Assembly (NCBI GenBank): GCA_050178015.1
Contig: JBFXGM010000008.1
Span: 62,001-126,000 of the forward strand
Reading direction: 5' to 3'
DNA length: 64,000 nt
From: Gaoshiqia sp050178015
Lineage (GTDB): Bacteria > Bacteroidota > Bacteroidia > Bacteroidales > Prolixibacteraceae
Of the stretch, positions 49,373 to 57,574 are shown piece by piece. The notes under the pieces were generated by a model that saw only the letters and a list, made by a program, of their open reading frames with translations, did no database searches and was not told the DNA's origin. How positions within the stretch are numbered: position 1 is the stretch's first letter; the number at the start of each line of letters is the position of its first letter. Both the position numbers and the translations under genes were made by a program.

Positions 49373-50748
49373 TGCCCGCTACACCCATATATCATGCGCT
49401 GAAAGTAGATGCCCGAAAATGTATCGGTTGCACCCACTGTATGCAGGTGTGTCCTACCGAGGCCATCCGCGTACGCAATGGGTTGGCCGCCATTCAGCAA
49501 AAGCGCTGTGTGGATTGCGGCAACTGCATGCGGGCTTGTCCGGCCCATGCCATTTATGTCGAGCAGGACGACCTGGATAAAATAAAAGCCTTCAAGTATC
49601 GCGTGGTGCTGTTCCCCTCGGTGATGATCGGCCAGTTTCCCGAGAAATATACCGAAGACCAGATTTACGATGCCGTGCTGAAGGTGGGTTTCACCCATGT
49701 ATTTGAGGTGGAACAACCGATTGGTTTTCTGAAGGACTCGATCCGGGAGTATCGGCGCCGGAACAAAAAGCACAAACCGCACATTTCCACCTTCTGCCCC
49801 TCGGTAGTCCGGCTCATCCAGCTGCGATACCCTTCATTGATCGACCACCTGATTTTGCGGAAAGCGCCGCACGACCTGGGCGCCCATTTTGCCATCGAAC
49901 AGTTGAAAAAGCAGGGGGCCACCGAAGACGAGATTGGTCTGTTTTACGTTACGCCCTGCATTGCCAAAATGACCTCGGTAAAAAGTCCGCTGGGCGAAAA
50001 AGAATCGATTGTTGACGGCATTATCAACATGAACGAGCTGTATAACCGGGTGATGAAAAACATCAGCACCAAAGAGGCGCCTGATATCAGCGACCAGCGG
50101 GAAATGCTCACGCGCGACGGCATCCTGTGGAGCCTCACCCGTGGCGAGGCCAAACATTTTGGCGAACGCAGCATGGCCATCGACGGCATTCACAATGTGA
50201 TCAAATTCTTGGAACGCTTGGAAAATGAGGAAGTCCCCGAGCTGGATTTTCTGGAGCTACGTGCCTGCGACCAAAGTTGTGCGGGTGGCAACCTGATGTC
50301 GGGGAACCGTTTTCTAACTGTGGAACGCCTGGAAAATCGAGCCAAACGCTATCCGCCTGCCTTCAAGTTTAAAAACCATCCCGTGCAGCAGGATGCCTCA
50401 AGTATTAAGCCGAAATTGGTGGCCGATAAAATTCAGCCCAAACCGGTATTCCAACTTGATGAAGACCGCGAGCGGGCGCTCGAAAAAATGAACAAGGCGC
50501 AGCGCATCATCTGCTTTCTGCCCGGTATTGATTGCGGAGCATGCGGAGCGCCCAATTGCCAGGCCTTGGCCGAAGATATGGCTTGCGGGCAGGCAAAAAT
50601 GTCCGACTGTATATTCCTGCAACAATTGTGGCAGGACGAACATAAAATAAGTACCTCCAAAGCCCTTCAAAATGTGGAGCGCAAGTGGGGGAAAGACCGT
50701 TTTAAAGCTGATTGTAATAAAAGAGGAAAAAGAAATGAAGGTTTCTGA
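49372..50748 (+). CDS. Iron-sulphur protein with H-cluster-like domain (candidate sensory hydrogenase, HfsB-like)
   Basis: 458 residues. Two N-terminal 4Fe-4S ferredoxin motifs (Cys17/20/23/27 and 46/49/52/56) precede an [FeFe]-hydrogenase large-subunit domain (about 75-330). The three H-cluster loops are recognisable but altered: STFCPSVVR (Cys142), VTPCIAKMT (Cys196), and RACDQSCAGG (Cys299, Cys303). The cysteine that relays protons in catalytic enzymes (first C of TSCCP) is Phe here. A C-terminal CGACGAPNC domain (Cys388/391/396/413) adds another 4Fe-4S site. Suggests an H2- or redox-sensing rather than high-turnover enzyme. The gene overlaps both neighbours. Confidence 0.83.
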   Translation: MPATPIYHALKVDARKCIGCTHCMQVCPTEAIRVRNGLAAIQQKRCVDCGNCMRACPAHAIYVEQDDLDKIKAFKYRVVLFPSVMIGQFPEKYTEDQIYDAVLKVGFTHVFEVEQPIGFLKDSIREYRRRNKKHKPHISTFCPSVVRLIQLRYPSLIDHLILRKAPHDLGAHFAIEQLKKQGATEDEIGLFYVTPCIAKMTSVKSPLGEKESIVDGIINMNELYNRVMKNISTKEAPDISDQREMLTRDGILWSLTRGEAKHFGERSMAIDGIHNVIKFLERLENEEVPELDFLELRACDQSCAGGNLMSGNRFLTVERLENRAKRYPPAFKFKNHPVQQDASSIKPKLVADKIQPKPVFQLDEDRERALEKMNKAQRIICFLPGIDCGACGAPNCQALAEDMACGQAKMSDCIFLQQLWQDEHKISTSKALQNVERKWGKDRFKADCNKRGKRNEGF

Positions 50749-51076
50749 TCTGGTAGAAAAATTAGGGTTGAAAGTCATTTCCGGCGAGAAAGGGCTTGAC
50801 CGCGTTGTGGACGGAGCATACGTTTCCGATTTGTTGAGTGATGTGATGGGGAATGCCCGCGAAAATCAGGTGTGGATTACCCTGCAAGTCCATCAGAATG
50901 TGATGGCCATTGCTTCGCTGAAGGATTTGGCTGCCGTCATTCTGGTGAAAGGCCTAACCGCCAACGAAAACACCATTCAACACAGTAATGAGGAGCAAAT
51001 ACCCATTCTCTCAACCACGCTTCCAACCTTTGATACGGCTGGTAAATTGTATGAATTGTTGCATGCTGAAAAATGA
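50735..51076 (+). CDS. DRTGG-domain protein 2
   Basis: 113 residues from the ATG at 50735, chosen because AGAGGAAAA precedes it; the longer frame to 50672 lies entirely inside the previous gene. DRTGG-like domain with VDGAYVSDLLSDVMGNAREN and LKDLAAVILVKGL. Shares the SDLxSDV core with the first DRTGG gene of the cluster, so the two are paralogues and may form a heterodimer. Overlaps the iron-sulphur gene by 14 bases and the PHP gene by four (ATGA). Confidence 0.8.
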   Translation: MKVSDLVEKLGLKVISGEKGLDRVVDGAYVSDLLSDVMGNARENQVWITLQVHQNVMAIASLKDLAAVILVKGLTANENTIQHSNEEQIPILSTTLPTFDTAGKLYELLHAEK

Positions 51077-51816
51077 AAAAATACAGGGCTGATCTCCATC
51101 TGCACACGGTTTTGTCCCCCTGCGCCGATCTGGAAATGAGTCCCGATCAAATTGTGCGGCTGGCCAAAAAACGAGGGATCGACATCATTGCCATAACCGA
51201 CCACAACAGTACCCGGCAGTGCGACATGGTCCGAAAAGTGGCCGAAGGTTCCGGATTGATGGTGATTAATGGTTGCGAGGTGAACAGCCGCGAAGAAGTT
51301 CACGCCCTCTGCCTGTTCGAAGACGATTATACCCGCAATGAGTTCCAGAAGTTTTTGGACCATTACTTGCCGAAACTGCCCAATCAGCCTGAATATTCGG
51401 GCTATCAGATTCTGGTGGACGAAAACAACGGCATCACCGAAGAAATTCCATTTTTCCTGGGCAACGGATTGGATGTTGGACTGGAGGAGATTGAACAATT
51501 TACCCATCAATTGAATGGTCTGTTCATCCCGGCGCACATCGACCGGCCTATCAACAGCATTTTCAGCCAGCTGGGTTTTTTGCCCCATGAGCTGCACGTT
51601 GATGCCCTGCAAATAAGCCGGCAGTCTGACGAAGCCCACATCCGAAGACTCTACGACATTCACGACGACATTACGCTCATCAAGGCCTCGGATGCCCATT
51701 ATCCGGAAGACATTGGTTCGGCCTGTTCTGTTTTCTTTCTGAATGAACCCACTTTTCAGGAAATACGATGGGCACTCAATCAAAAAAACGGACGGACAGT
51801 AAAAATTGAAGCATGA
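51073..51816 (+). CDS. PHP-domain phosphoesterase
   Basis: 247 residues with the PHP fold of metal-dependent phosphoesterases. RADLHLHTVLSPCADLEM carries the HxH metal motif, IIAITDHNSTRQC the next ligands, and IPAHIDRPINSI and IKASDAHYPEDIG the C-terminal ones. Homologues act on nucleotides or histidinol phosphate; this type recurs in hydrogenase clusters, where its substrate is unknown. Start and stop each overlap the neighbours by four bases (ATGA). Confidence 0.88.
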   Translation: MKKYRADLHLHTVLSPCADLEMSPDQIVRLAKKRGIDIIAITDHNSTRQCDMVRKVAEGSGLMVINGCEVNSREEVHALCLFEDDYTRNEFQKFLDHYLPKLPNQPEYSGYQILVDENNGITEEIPFFLGNGLDVGLEEIEQFTHQLNGLFIPAHIDRPINSIFSQLGFLPHELHVDALQISRQSDEAHIRRLYDIHDDITLIKASDAHYPEDIGSACSVFFLNEPTFQEIRWALNQKNGRTVKIEA

Positions 51817-52361
51817 CGGAACTGGCACTGCACATACTCGATATTGCACAAAACTCCATTCGCGCAAAAGCGTCAATGGTGGAAATCACCATCACCGAAG
51901 AGCCGCAACACGACCGCTATGTGATCGAAATTTCGGACAACGGCCCGGGCATGGACGAACATACTCTGACACGGGTGGGCGATCCTTTTTTTACCTCGCG
52001 GACAACCCGAAAGGTAGGGCTGGGCATCCCGCTGTTCCGGCAAAATGCCGAACTGGCAGGCGGCTCGCTCCAAATCGAATCCGAACCCGGAAAAGGCACT
52101 CACCTAAAAGCCATTTTCGGCTTCAGTCATGTTGATCGCCCCATATTGGGCGATATGGCCGGCACCTTACTGATTTTGCTGACCAACGAAAACCAAACAG
52201 AAATCGTATATAAACATCAAACACCAGCGGGTGAATATGAATTTGATTCGCGCGAAGTGAAAAAAGTGCTGGAAGGGACTTCAGTTAACTCGCCCGGGAT
52301 CCGCAATTTCTTGCTGGAAATGATTCGCGAAAACCTGGAACAAATCCAAATAAGCGAATGA
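51813..52361 (+). CDS. Histidine-kinase-type HATPase without phosphoacceptor domain
   Basis: 182 residues. GHKL ATPase with N-box LDIAQNSIRAKASMVEI, G1 box EISDNGPGMDEHTL, F-box DPFFTSRTTRKV and G2 GLGIPLFRQNAEL, all complete. There is no HisKA or PHFLFN phosphoacceptor segment and no membrane helix. It is the last of the overlapping signalling genes; a 98-bp gap with a possible promoter separates it from the hydrogenase genes. It differs from the RsbW-like ATPase in this cluster. Confidence 0.86.
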   Translation: MTELALHILDIAQNSIRAKASMVEITITEEPQHDRYVIEISDNGPGMDEHTLTRVGDPFFTSRTTRKVGLGIPLFRQNAELAGGSLQIESEPGKGTHLKAIFGFSHVDRPILGDMAGTLLILLTNENQTEIVYKHQTPAGEYEFDSREVKKVLEGTSVNSPGIRNFLLEMIRENLEQIQISE

Positions 52362-52396
52362 TGATAATTATTAGATATTTATTGACCCGATTGACA

Positions 52397-52404
52397 GATC
52401 TTTG
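52397..52404 (+). promoter_or_regulatory. Possible internal -7 box for the hydrogenase structural genes
   Basis: GATCTTTG differs from TAnnTTTG at the first base only and lies 56 bases before the 2Fe-2S gene, in the only sizeable gap (98 bp) of the cluster. The -33 element is not clear. Confidence 0.3.
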
Positions 52405-52459
52405 AGGAATCAACAAACACATAACCAACAAATTAAAACACAACTGACATCTTTTAAAA

Positions 52460-52855
52460 ATGACAAAAATCAAATCACTGGCTGACCTGAGAAAACTGAA
52501 AGACGAAGTTCAGTCGAAAATCAAGCTGAGAGAAAAAGGCGACCACCCCGAGAACCTGATCCAGATCAAAGTGTCGATGGCCACTTGCGGAATTGCATCC
52601 GGCGCAAAAGACACGATGAACTTTCTGATTGAAGAGCTCGACCACCAAGGAATTGATGCCGTTGTTACCCAAACGGGCTGCATGGGCTATTGCTATGCAG
52701 AACCCACCATCGAACTGCTGATCCCCGGCCAGGAACCGGTGATTTACGGCTATGTGGACAAGGCCAAGGCCCGGGAGATCATCGATAAGCACATCAAGCT
52801 GAACGAAATGGTGGATGGCATCATTCCGGTTACCTACAAAAAGATTGACGAATAA
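52460..52855 (+). CDS. Thioredoxin-like [2Fe-2S] ferredoxin, hydrogenase-associated
   Basis: 131 residues. A thioredoxin-like [2Fe-2S] domain with VSMATCGIASGAKDTMNF (C-x3-G...) and TQTGCMGYCYAEPTIEL supplying the second cysteine pair. The N-terminal helix is basic. Such small ferredoxins commonly precede the NuoF-like subunit in bifurcating hydrogenase operons and probably act as an electron carrier or extra subunit. It is 17 bases ahead of hydB. Confidence 0.85.
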   Translation: MTKIKSLADLRKLKDEVQSKIKLREKGDHPENLIQIKVSMATCGIASGAKDTMNFLIEELDHQGIDAVVTQTGCMGYCYAEPTIELLIPGQEPVIYGYVDKAKAREIIDKHIKLNEMVDGIIPVTYKKIDE

Positions 52856-52872
52856 TAAACTTCATCAGAAAA

Positions 52873-54666
52873 ATGACTGCATACAATACGCATATTTTGG
52901 TTTGCGGCGGTACGGGCTGTAAGGCCTCTGAAAGCGAACTGATCAAATTAAATTTCAAGAACCAATTGGCCGAACTGGGACTGGATGATGATGTTCAGGT
53001 AATCCATACCGGCTGTTTTGGCTTTTGCGAGAAAGGGCCGATCGTGAAAATCCAGCCCGACAATACTTTTTATGTCACCGTGCGCCCCGAGGATACCAAA
53101 GAAATCATCGAAGAGCACCTCATCAAAGGCCGTAAGGTGGAACGCCTGCTGTATAAAAATCCGAAAACCCAGGAACAGGTCACTGAAAGTAAAAACATGG
53201 ACTTTTACAAAAAGCAAGTTCGTGTGGCCCTGCGCAACTGCGGCTTTATTAATCCCGAAAATATAGAAGAATATATCGGGAATGATGGTTATTCGGCTCT
53301 TGGGAAATGCTTGGAAGAATACAGCCCTGAAGAAACTATTCAGGTTATCAAGGACTCGGGCCTGCGTGGGCGGGGCGGCGGCGGTTTCCCTACCGGCTTG
53401 AAATGGGAGATTACCCGCAGGGTGCAGGCCGACCAGAAATATGTGGTTTGCAATGCTGACGAAGGCGACCCGGGCGCGTTTATGGATCGCTCCATCCTCG
53501 AAGGCGACCCGCACTCGGTGATCGAGGCGATGGCCATTTGCGGCTACTGCATCGGTGCCAGCAAAGGGCTGGTGTATATCCGGGCCGAATATCCGCTGGC
53601 CATTCAGCGTCTGAAAACGGCCTTGGCACAAGCCCGCGAATATGGTCTGCTGGGCGAAAATGTCCTGGGCTCCGGATTCGGTTTCGAAATCGAAATCCGT
53701 TACGGGGCGGGTGCTTTTGTGTGTGGCGAAGAAACGGCCCTGATCCATTCGATGGAAGGCAAGCGCGGCGAACCTACTTTTAAACCACCGTTCCCCTCCG
53801 AGTCGGGCTACATGGGCAAACCGACCAACGTGAACAACGTGGAAACCTTTGCCAACATTCCGCCCATCATCAACAAAGGAGCAGCCTGGTTCAGCAGCAT
53901 CGGCACCGAAAAATCAAAAGGCACCAAAGTATTTGCGCTGGCCGGCAAAATAAACAACGTGGGGCTGATTGAAGTGCCGATGGGAACCACCCTGCGCGAA
54001 GTGATTTACGATATCGGCGGCGGCATCAAAGACGGCAAAAAGTTCAAGTCCGTGCAGACAGGAGGGCCGTCGGGCGGTTGCCTCACCACTGCGTTCCTGG
54101 ATACGCCCATCGATTACGATAACCTGCTGGCAGCCGGCTCCATGATGGGCTCGGGCGGTATGATTGTGATGGACGAAGACGATTGCATGGTTTCGATTGC
54201 CAAATTTTACCTCGAATTTACTCTGGATGAATCCTGCGGGAAATGTACGCCCTGCCGGATCGGCAACAAACGCCTGCACGAGATTCTGGTGAAAATTACC
54301 GAAGGGAAAGGAACCCGCGAAGACATCGACAAGCTGCGTATGCTGAGCCAGGTAATAAAAGACACCTCCTTGTGCGGACTGGGACAAACTTCGCCCAACC
54401 CGGTGCTTTCCACCCTCGACAACTTCCTGCATGAATATGAAGCTCACGTGGATTCAAAAAAATGTCCGGCAGGACAATGCAAAGCGTTGATGCAATATGT
54501 GATTGATGATGAGAAATGTACCGGCTGCACACTGTGTTTCCGCAATTGTCCGGTTGGCGCCATCTCGGGCGAAAAACGCAGCCCGCATTACATCGACCAA
54601 ACCTTGTGTATCAAATGTGGCGTGTGTTTCGAGAAGTGTAAGTTTGATGCCATTAAAATCGTTTAA
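52873..54666 (+). CDS. hydB: Electron-bifurcating hydrogenase NADH-binding subunit (NuoF-like)
   Basis: 597 residues with the full HydB layout. An N-terminal thioredoxin-like [2Fe-2S] domain (about 1-100; CGGTGCKASESEL, HTGCFGFCEKG), then a NuoF core with FMN/NADH motifs GLRGRGGGGFPTGLKWEI (about 163-180) and ADEGDPGAFMDRSILEGD, an SLBB domain, and a 4Fe-4S site in DESCGKCTPCRIG. A C-terminal double ferredoxin contains CTGCTLCFRNCPVGAI and CIKCGVCFEKCKFDAI. It oxidises or reduces NAD(H) and holds the bifurcating flavin in characterised relatives. Tightly linked to hydA (14 bases). Confidence 0.95.
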   Translation: MTAYNTHILVCGGTGCKASESELIKLNFKNQLAELGLDDDVQVIHTGCFGFCEKGPIVKIQPDNTFYVTVRPEDTKEIIEEHLIKGRKVERLLYKNPKTQEQVTESKNMDFYKKQVRVALRNCGFINPENIEEYIGNDGYSALGKCLEEYSPEETIQVIKDSGLRGRGGGGFPTGLKWEITRRVQADQKYVVCNADEGDPGAFMDRSILEGDPHSVIEAMAICGYCIGASKGLVYIRAEYPLAIQRLKTALAQAREYGLLGENVLGSGFGFEIEIRYGAGAFVCGEETALIHSMEGKRGEPTFKPPFPSESGYMGKPTNVNNVETFANIPPIINKGAAWFSSIGTEKSKGTKVFALAGKINNVGLIEVPMGTTLREVIYDIGGGIKDGKKFKSVQTGGPSGGCLTTAFLDTPIDYDNLLAAGSMMGSGGMIVMDEDDCMVSIAKFYLEFTLDESCGKCTPCRIGNKRLHEILVKITEGKGTREDIDKLRMLSQVIKDTSLCGLGQTSPNPVLSTLDNFLHEYEAHVDSKKCPAGQCKALMQYVIDDEKCTGCTLCFRNCPVGAISGEKRSPHYIDQTLCIKCGVCFEKCKFDAIKIV

Positions 54667-54680
54667 AAAGAAGAAGAACT

Positions 54681-56432
54681 ATGGAAATGATCAATTTGAC
54701 CATCGATAATAAACCCATCGTCGTTAAAAAAGGAACGACCATTTTGGAAGCGGCATCGAGCATTGGCATCGACATTCCCACGCTTTGCCACATGAAGTTG
54801 CACGATATGAACATTGAAAACAAACCCGGTGGCTGCCGCGTTTGCGTGGTAGAAGTGAAAGGACGCCGCAACCTGGCACCGGCTTGCTGCACCGAGGCTA
54901 CCGAGGGGATGGAAATAAACTCACACTCGCTGCGCGCCGTCAATGCCCGCCGAACTGTGGTGGAGCTAATCCTGTCGGACCACCCGGCCGACTGCCTGGT
55001 GTGTGCCAAATCCGGGAACTGCGACCTGCAGGACCTGGCCCAGCATCTCGGCATCCGCGAAATCCATTATCAGGGATCGCAATCGCACTACCGCGAAGAT
55101 ACTTCGCCGGCCATTATCCGCGACATGGACAAATGTATTTTGTGCCGCCGCTGCGAAATGATGTGCAACGAGGTGCAAACTGTAGGCGTGCTTTCCACCA
55201 TCAATCGGGGCTTCCATTCGGTGGTTTCACCAGCTTTCGAAATGAACCTTGACCACTCTACCTGTACTTATTGCGGACAGTGTGTGGCCGTTTGCCCTAC
55301 CGGGGCGCTAACCGAAGTGGATCACACCGGCGCTGTCATCCGGGCCTTGTCCGATCCTACCAAAACGGTAGTGGTACAAACCGCACCTGCTGTTCGTGCT
55401 GCCCTGGGCGAAGAATTTGGCATGGAGCCCGGAACGCTCGTCACCGGGAAAATGGCCGCTGCCCTGCGCCGCCTGGGTTTTGATTTTGTGTTCGACACCG
55501 ACTTTGCCGCCGACCTGACCATCATGGAAGAAGGCACCGAATTACTGGGGCGTCTCAATAAATACCTGGCGGGCGACAAGCAGGTAAAACTGCCTATCCT
55601 GACTTCCTGTTGTCCGGCCTGGGTGAAATTTTTCGAACATCAGTTTCCCGAGCTGAAGGACATTCCTTCCACAGCCCGTTCGCCGCAACAGATGTTCGGG
55701 GCCATTGCCAAAACGTACTTTGCCGATAAAATGAACATCAAACGCGATGACCTGGTGGTGGTCTCCATCATGCCCTGCGTTGCCAAGAAATATGAAAGTG
55801 GACGCGACGAGTTTGCCGTGAATGGTAACCCGGATGTGGACTACGCGCTGACAACCCGCGAACTGGCCCACCTGATCAACCTGGGCAACATCGATTTTAA
55901 ATCGCTGCCTAACGAAGAGTTCGACAACCCGTTGGGAGAATCAACCGGAGCCGGGGTGATTTTTGGCACCACCGGAGGGGTCATCGAGGCAGCTGTGCGC
56001 ACCGCATACGAAGTGCAGACCGGGAAAACACTGAAGCGACTGGACTTTGAAGAACTCCGGGGAATGGAAGGCTTACGTAAAGCTACGATCGACTTTGACG
56101 GAACGCCGATTCATATCGGAATCGCTCATGGTTTGGGGAATGCGCGTAAGCTGCTGGAAGAAATCAAAGCCGGACATAGTGAGTTTCATGCGATCGAAAT
56201 TATGTCGTGCCCTGGCGGGTGTATTGGCGGTGGCGGCCAGCCCTATCATCACGGCGACGTGGAAATATTGAAAAAACGTCAGCGGGCTATTTATGCCGAG
56301 GACAAAAACAAGGTACTGCGCAAATCGCACGAAAATCCATATATTCTGAAGTTGTATGAGGAATTTTTGGGTGAACCGCTCAGCGAAAAAGCCCATCACC
56401 TGTTGCACACGCAATATTTCGACAGAAGCTAA
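54681..56432 (+). CDS. hydA: [FeFe] hydrogenase catalytic subunit
   Basis: 583 residues. N-terminal [2Fe-2S] domain (Cys36, 52, 55, 69/70), a His/Cys-ligated cluster (His101, Cys105, 108, 114), two 4Fe-4S ferredoxin motifs (DKCILCRRCEMMCNE and CTYCGQCVAVCPTG), then the H-cluster domain. The three H-cluster loops are canonical: TSCCPAWVKF (Cys310/311), MPCVAKKYE (Cys366) and IMSCPGGCIGGGGQP (Cys510, Cys514), including the proton-relay cysteine. Produces or consumes H2 with NADH and ferredoxin as partners when combined with HydBC. No maturase gene (hydE/F/G) lies in the window. Confidence 0.96.
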   Translation: MEMINLTIDNKPIVVKKGTTILEAASSIGIDIPTLCHMKLHDMNIENKPGGCRVCVVEVKGRRNLAPACCTEATEGMEINSHSLRAVNARRTVVELILSDHPADCLVCAKSGNCDLQDLAQHLGIREIHYQGSQSHYREDTSPAIIRDMDKCILCRRCEMMCNEVQTVGVLSTINRGFHSVVSPAFEMNLDHSTCTYCGQCVAVCPTGALTEVDHTGAVIRALSDPTKTVVVQTAPAVRAALGEEFGMEPGTLVTGKMAAALRRLGFDFVFDTDFAADLTIMEEGTELLGRLNKYLAGDKQVKLPILTSCCPAWVKFFEHQFPELKDIPSTARSPQQMFGAIAKTYFADKMNIKRDDLVVVSIMPCVAKKYESGRDEFAVNGNPDVDYALTTRELAHLINLGNIDFKSLPNEEFDNPLGESTGAGVIFGTTGGVIEAAVRTAYEVQTGKTLKRLDFEELRGMEGLRKATIDFDGTPIHIGIAHGLGNARKLLEEIKAGHSEFHAIEIMSCPGGCIGGGGQPYHHGDVEILKKRQRAIYAEDKNKVLRKSHENPYILKLYEEFLGEPLSEKAHHLLHTQYFDRS

Positions 56433-56462
56433 GGAGATCATTAACATCAAAATTGAAAAGAA

Positions 56463-56966
56463 ATGCCAAAAATAAAACTTGCAGAAAAGACCGTAGAATT
56501 GATCCGGGAAATCTGCGCACAATTCAATAACCAGGAAACCGAGCTGATCAATGTGCTTCATCAGGTGCAGCAGAAGTTGGGCTATTTGCCTGCCGAAGTG
56601 CAGGAAGTTATTGCCAAAGAACTGAATGCATCTGTGGCAAAAGTTTACGGTGTGGTTACCTTTTATTCATTTTTTACCATGCTGCCCCAGGGCCAGCACC
56701 CTATTTCCATTTGCATGGGGACGGCCTGCTATGTGCGGGGCGCCGAAAAGGTGCTTACGGAGTTTAAGCGTCAGCTGGGTATTGAGGTGGGCCAGACATC
56801 GCCCGATGGAAAATTCTCGCTGAGCTGCCTGCGGTGCGTGGGCGCTTGTGGTTTGGCCCCGGTAGTGCTCGTGGGCGAAAAGGTTTACGGACGCGTTTCA
56901 CCCCAGCAGGTTTCAAAAATAATTGCCGAATACCAGGAAGGTTGTGCGAGCGCACAGTCAGCTTGA
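56463..56966 (+). CDS. hydC: Electron-bifurcating hydrogenase NuoE-like subunit
   Basis: 167 residues with a helical N-terminus (about 8-70; QVQQKLGYLPAEVQEVIAKE) and a thioredoxin-like [2Fe-2S] domain with CMGTACYVRGAEKVL and CLRCVGACGLAPVVLVG. It passes electrons between HydB and HydA. It follows hydA after 30 bases and ends the operon before a terminator. The order HydB-HydA-HydC differs from the HydC-first order of many clostridial operons, but all parts are present. Confidence 0.95.
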   Translation: MPKIKLAEKTVELIREICAQFNNQETELINVLHQVQQKLGYLPAEVQEVIAKELNASVAKVYGVVTFYSFFTMLPQGQHPISICMGTACYVRGAEKVLTEFKRQLGIEVGQTSPDGKFSLSCLRCVGACGLAPVVLVGEKVYGRVSPQQVSKIIAEYQEGCASAQSA

Positions 56967-57000
56967 TAAGGGTGTAAGTGGCATTTAATCAGTGCTGAAA

Positions 57001-57033
57001 AAATAGCTCCGTCGTTCGCGGGGCTATTTTTTT
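57001..57033 (+). terminator. Terminator of the hydrogenase operon
   Basis: AAATAGCTCCG (57001-57011) pairs with CGGGGCTATTT (57019-57029), 11 bp with one G-U, followed by further Ts. Confidence 0.9.
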
Positions 57034-57093
57034 ATCTAAAAGCCGGCGCGGTTAGCCATCAGTGCGGTGGATAATTGCTAATTTTGCCAGTCC

Positions 57094-57483
57094 ATGAAGA
57101 ACGAGGAGAACAATACGGTTTTTTACTTTTTCAACCAAGCCGACGAAATTATTTACGCAAACTTTACGGGAGAGATCGGTTGGAAAGAACTAGAAAATTT
57201 CTACAAGGAGATTGTGCGGTTTTACCCTCATGTAGCTGTACTGAAAATCCTTCAGGATGAGCAAAGGGCGACATTCCCGGAAACGGAGCAAGTGATTGGG
57301 AACAGCCGGGAATTAATAACGATACTGACCGACCAATATGCACGGGTGAAGCTGGCAGTGGTGCAAAACCGCCCGGTTGAAACTGCCTATAGTTTTTTGT
57401 TTTTCGATCAGTTTCACGGGATGAACGTGGACTATCGGATTTTTTCATCCGAAGAAAATGCAGTTGCCTGGCTGAGAGAGTGA
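57094..57483 (+). CDS. STAS/SpoIIAA-like protein (tentative)
   Basis: 129 residues, cytoplasmic. The layout (strand FYFFNQADEIIYANFTGEIG, two helices, then VKLAVVQNRPVETAYSFLFF and a terminal RIFSSEENAVAWL) resembles the SpoIIAA-like/STAS family, where the last pattern is common. No conserved phosphorylatable serine can be pointed out. It lies just past the hydrogenase terminator on the same strand. Given an RsbW-like ATPase and a SpoIIE phosphatase nearby, it might be their STAS partner, but this is only a contextual inference. Confidence 0.5.
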   Translation: MKNEENNTVFYFFNQADEIIYANFTGEIGWKELENFYKEIVRFYPHVAVLKILQDEQRATFPETEQVIGNSRELITILTDQYARVKLAVVQNRPVETAYSFLFFDQFHGMNVDYRIFSSEENAVAWLRE

Positions 57484-57494
57484 CCGGATATGAG

Positions 57495-57570
57495 TTTGCA
57501 GTCTCAGTCTCAGTTGACAGTCTCAGTTTACATTCGGCCACATTCATCGGTCAATAATCATCATTCGGCA
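57495..57570. repeat. Low-complexity repeats between convergent genes
   Basis: CAGTCTCAGTCTCAGTTGA then CAGTCTCAGTTTA (13-bp step), followed by alternating CATTCGGC and CAATCATC elements. No coding potential or stable hairpin was seen. Similar in style to the stretches before leuB and upstream of the DRTGG gene. Confidence 0.6.
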
Positions 57571-57574
57571 ATCA

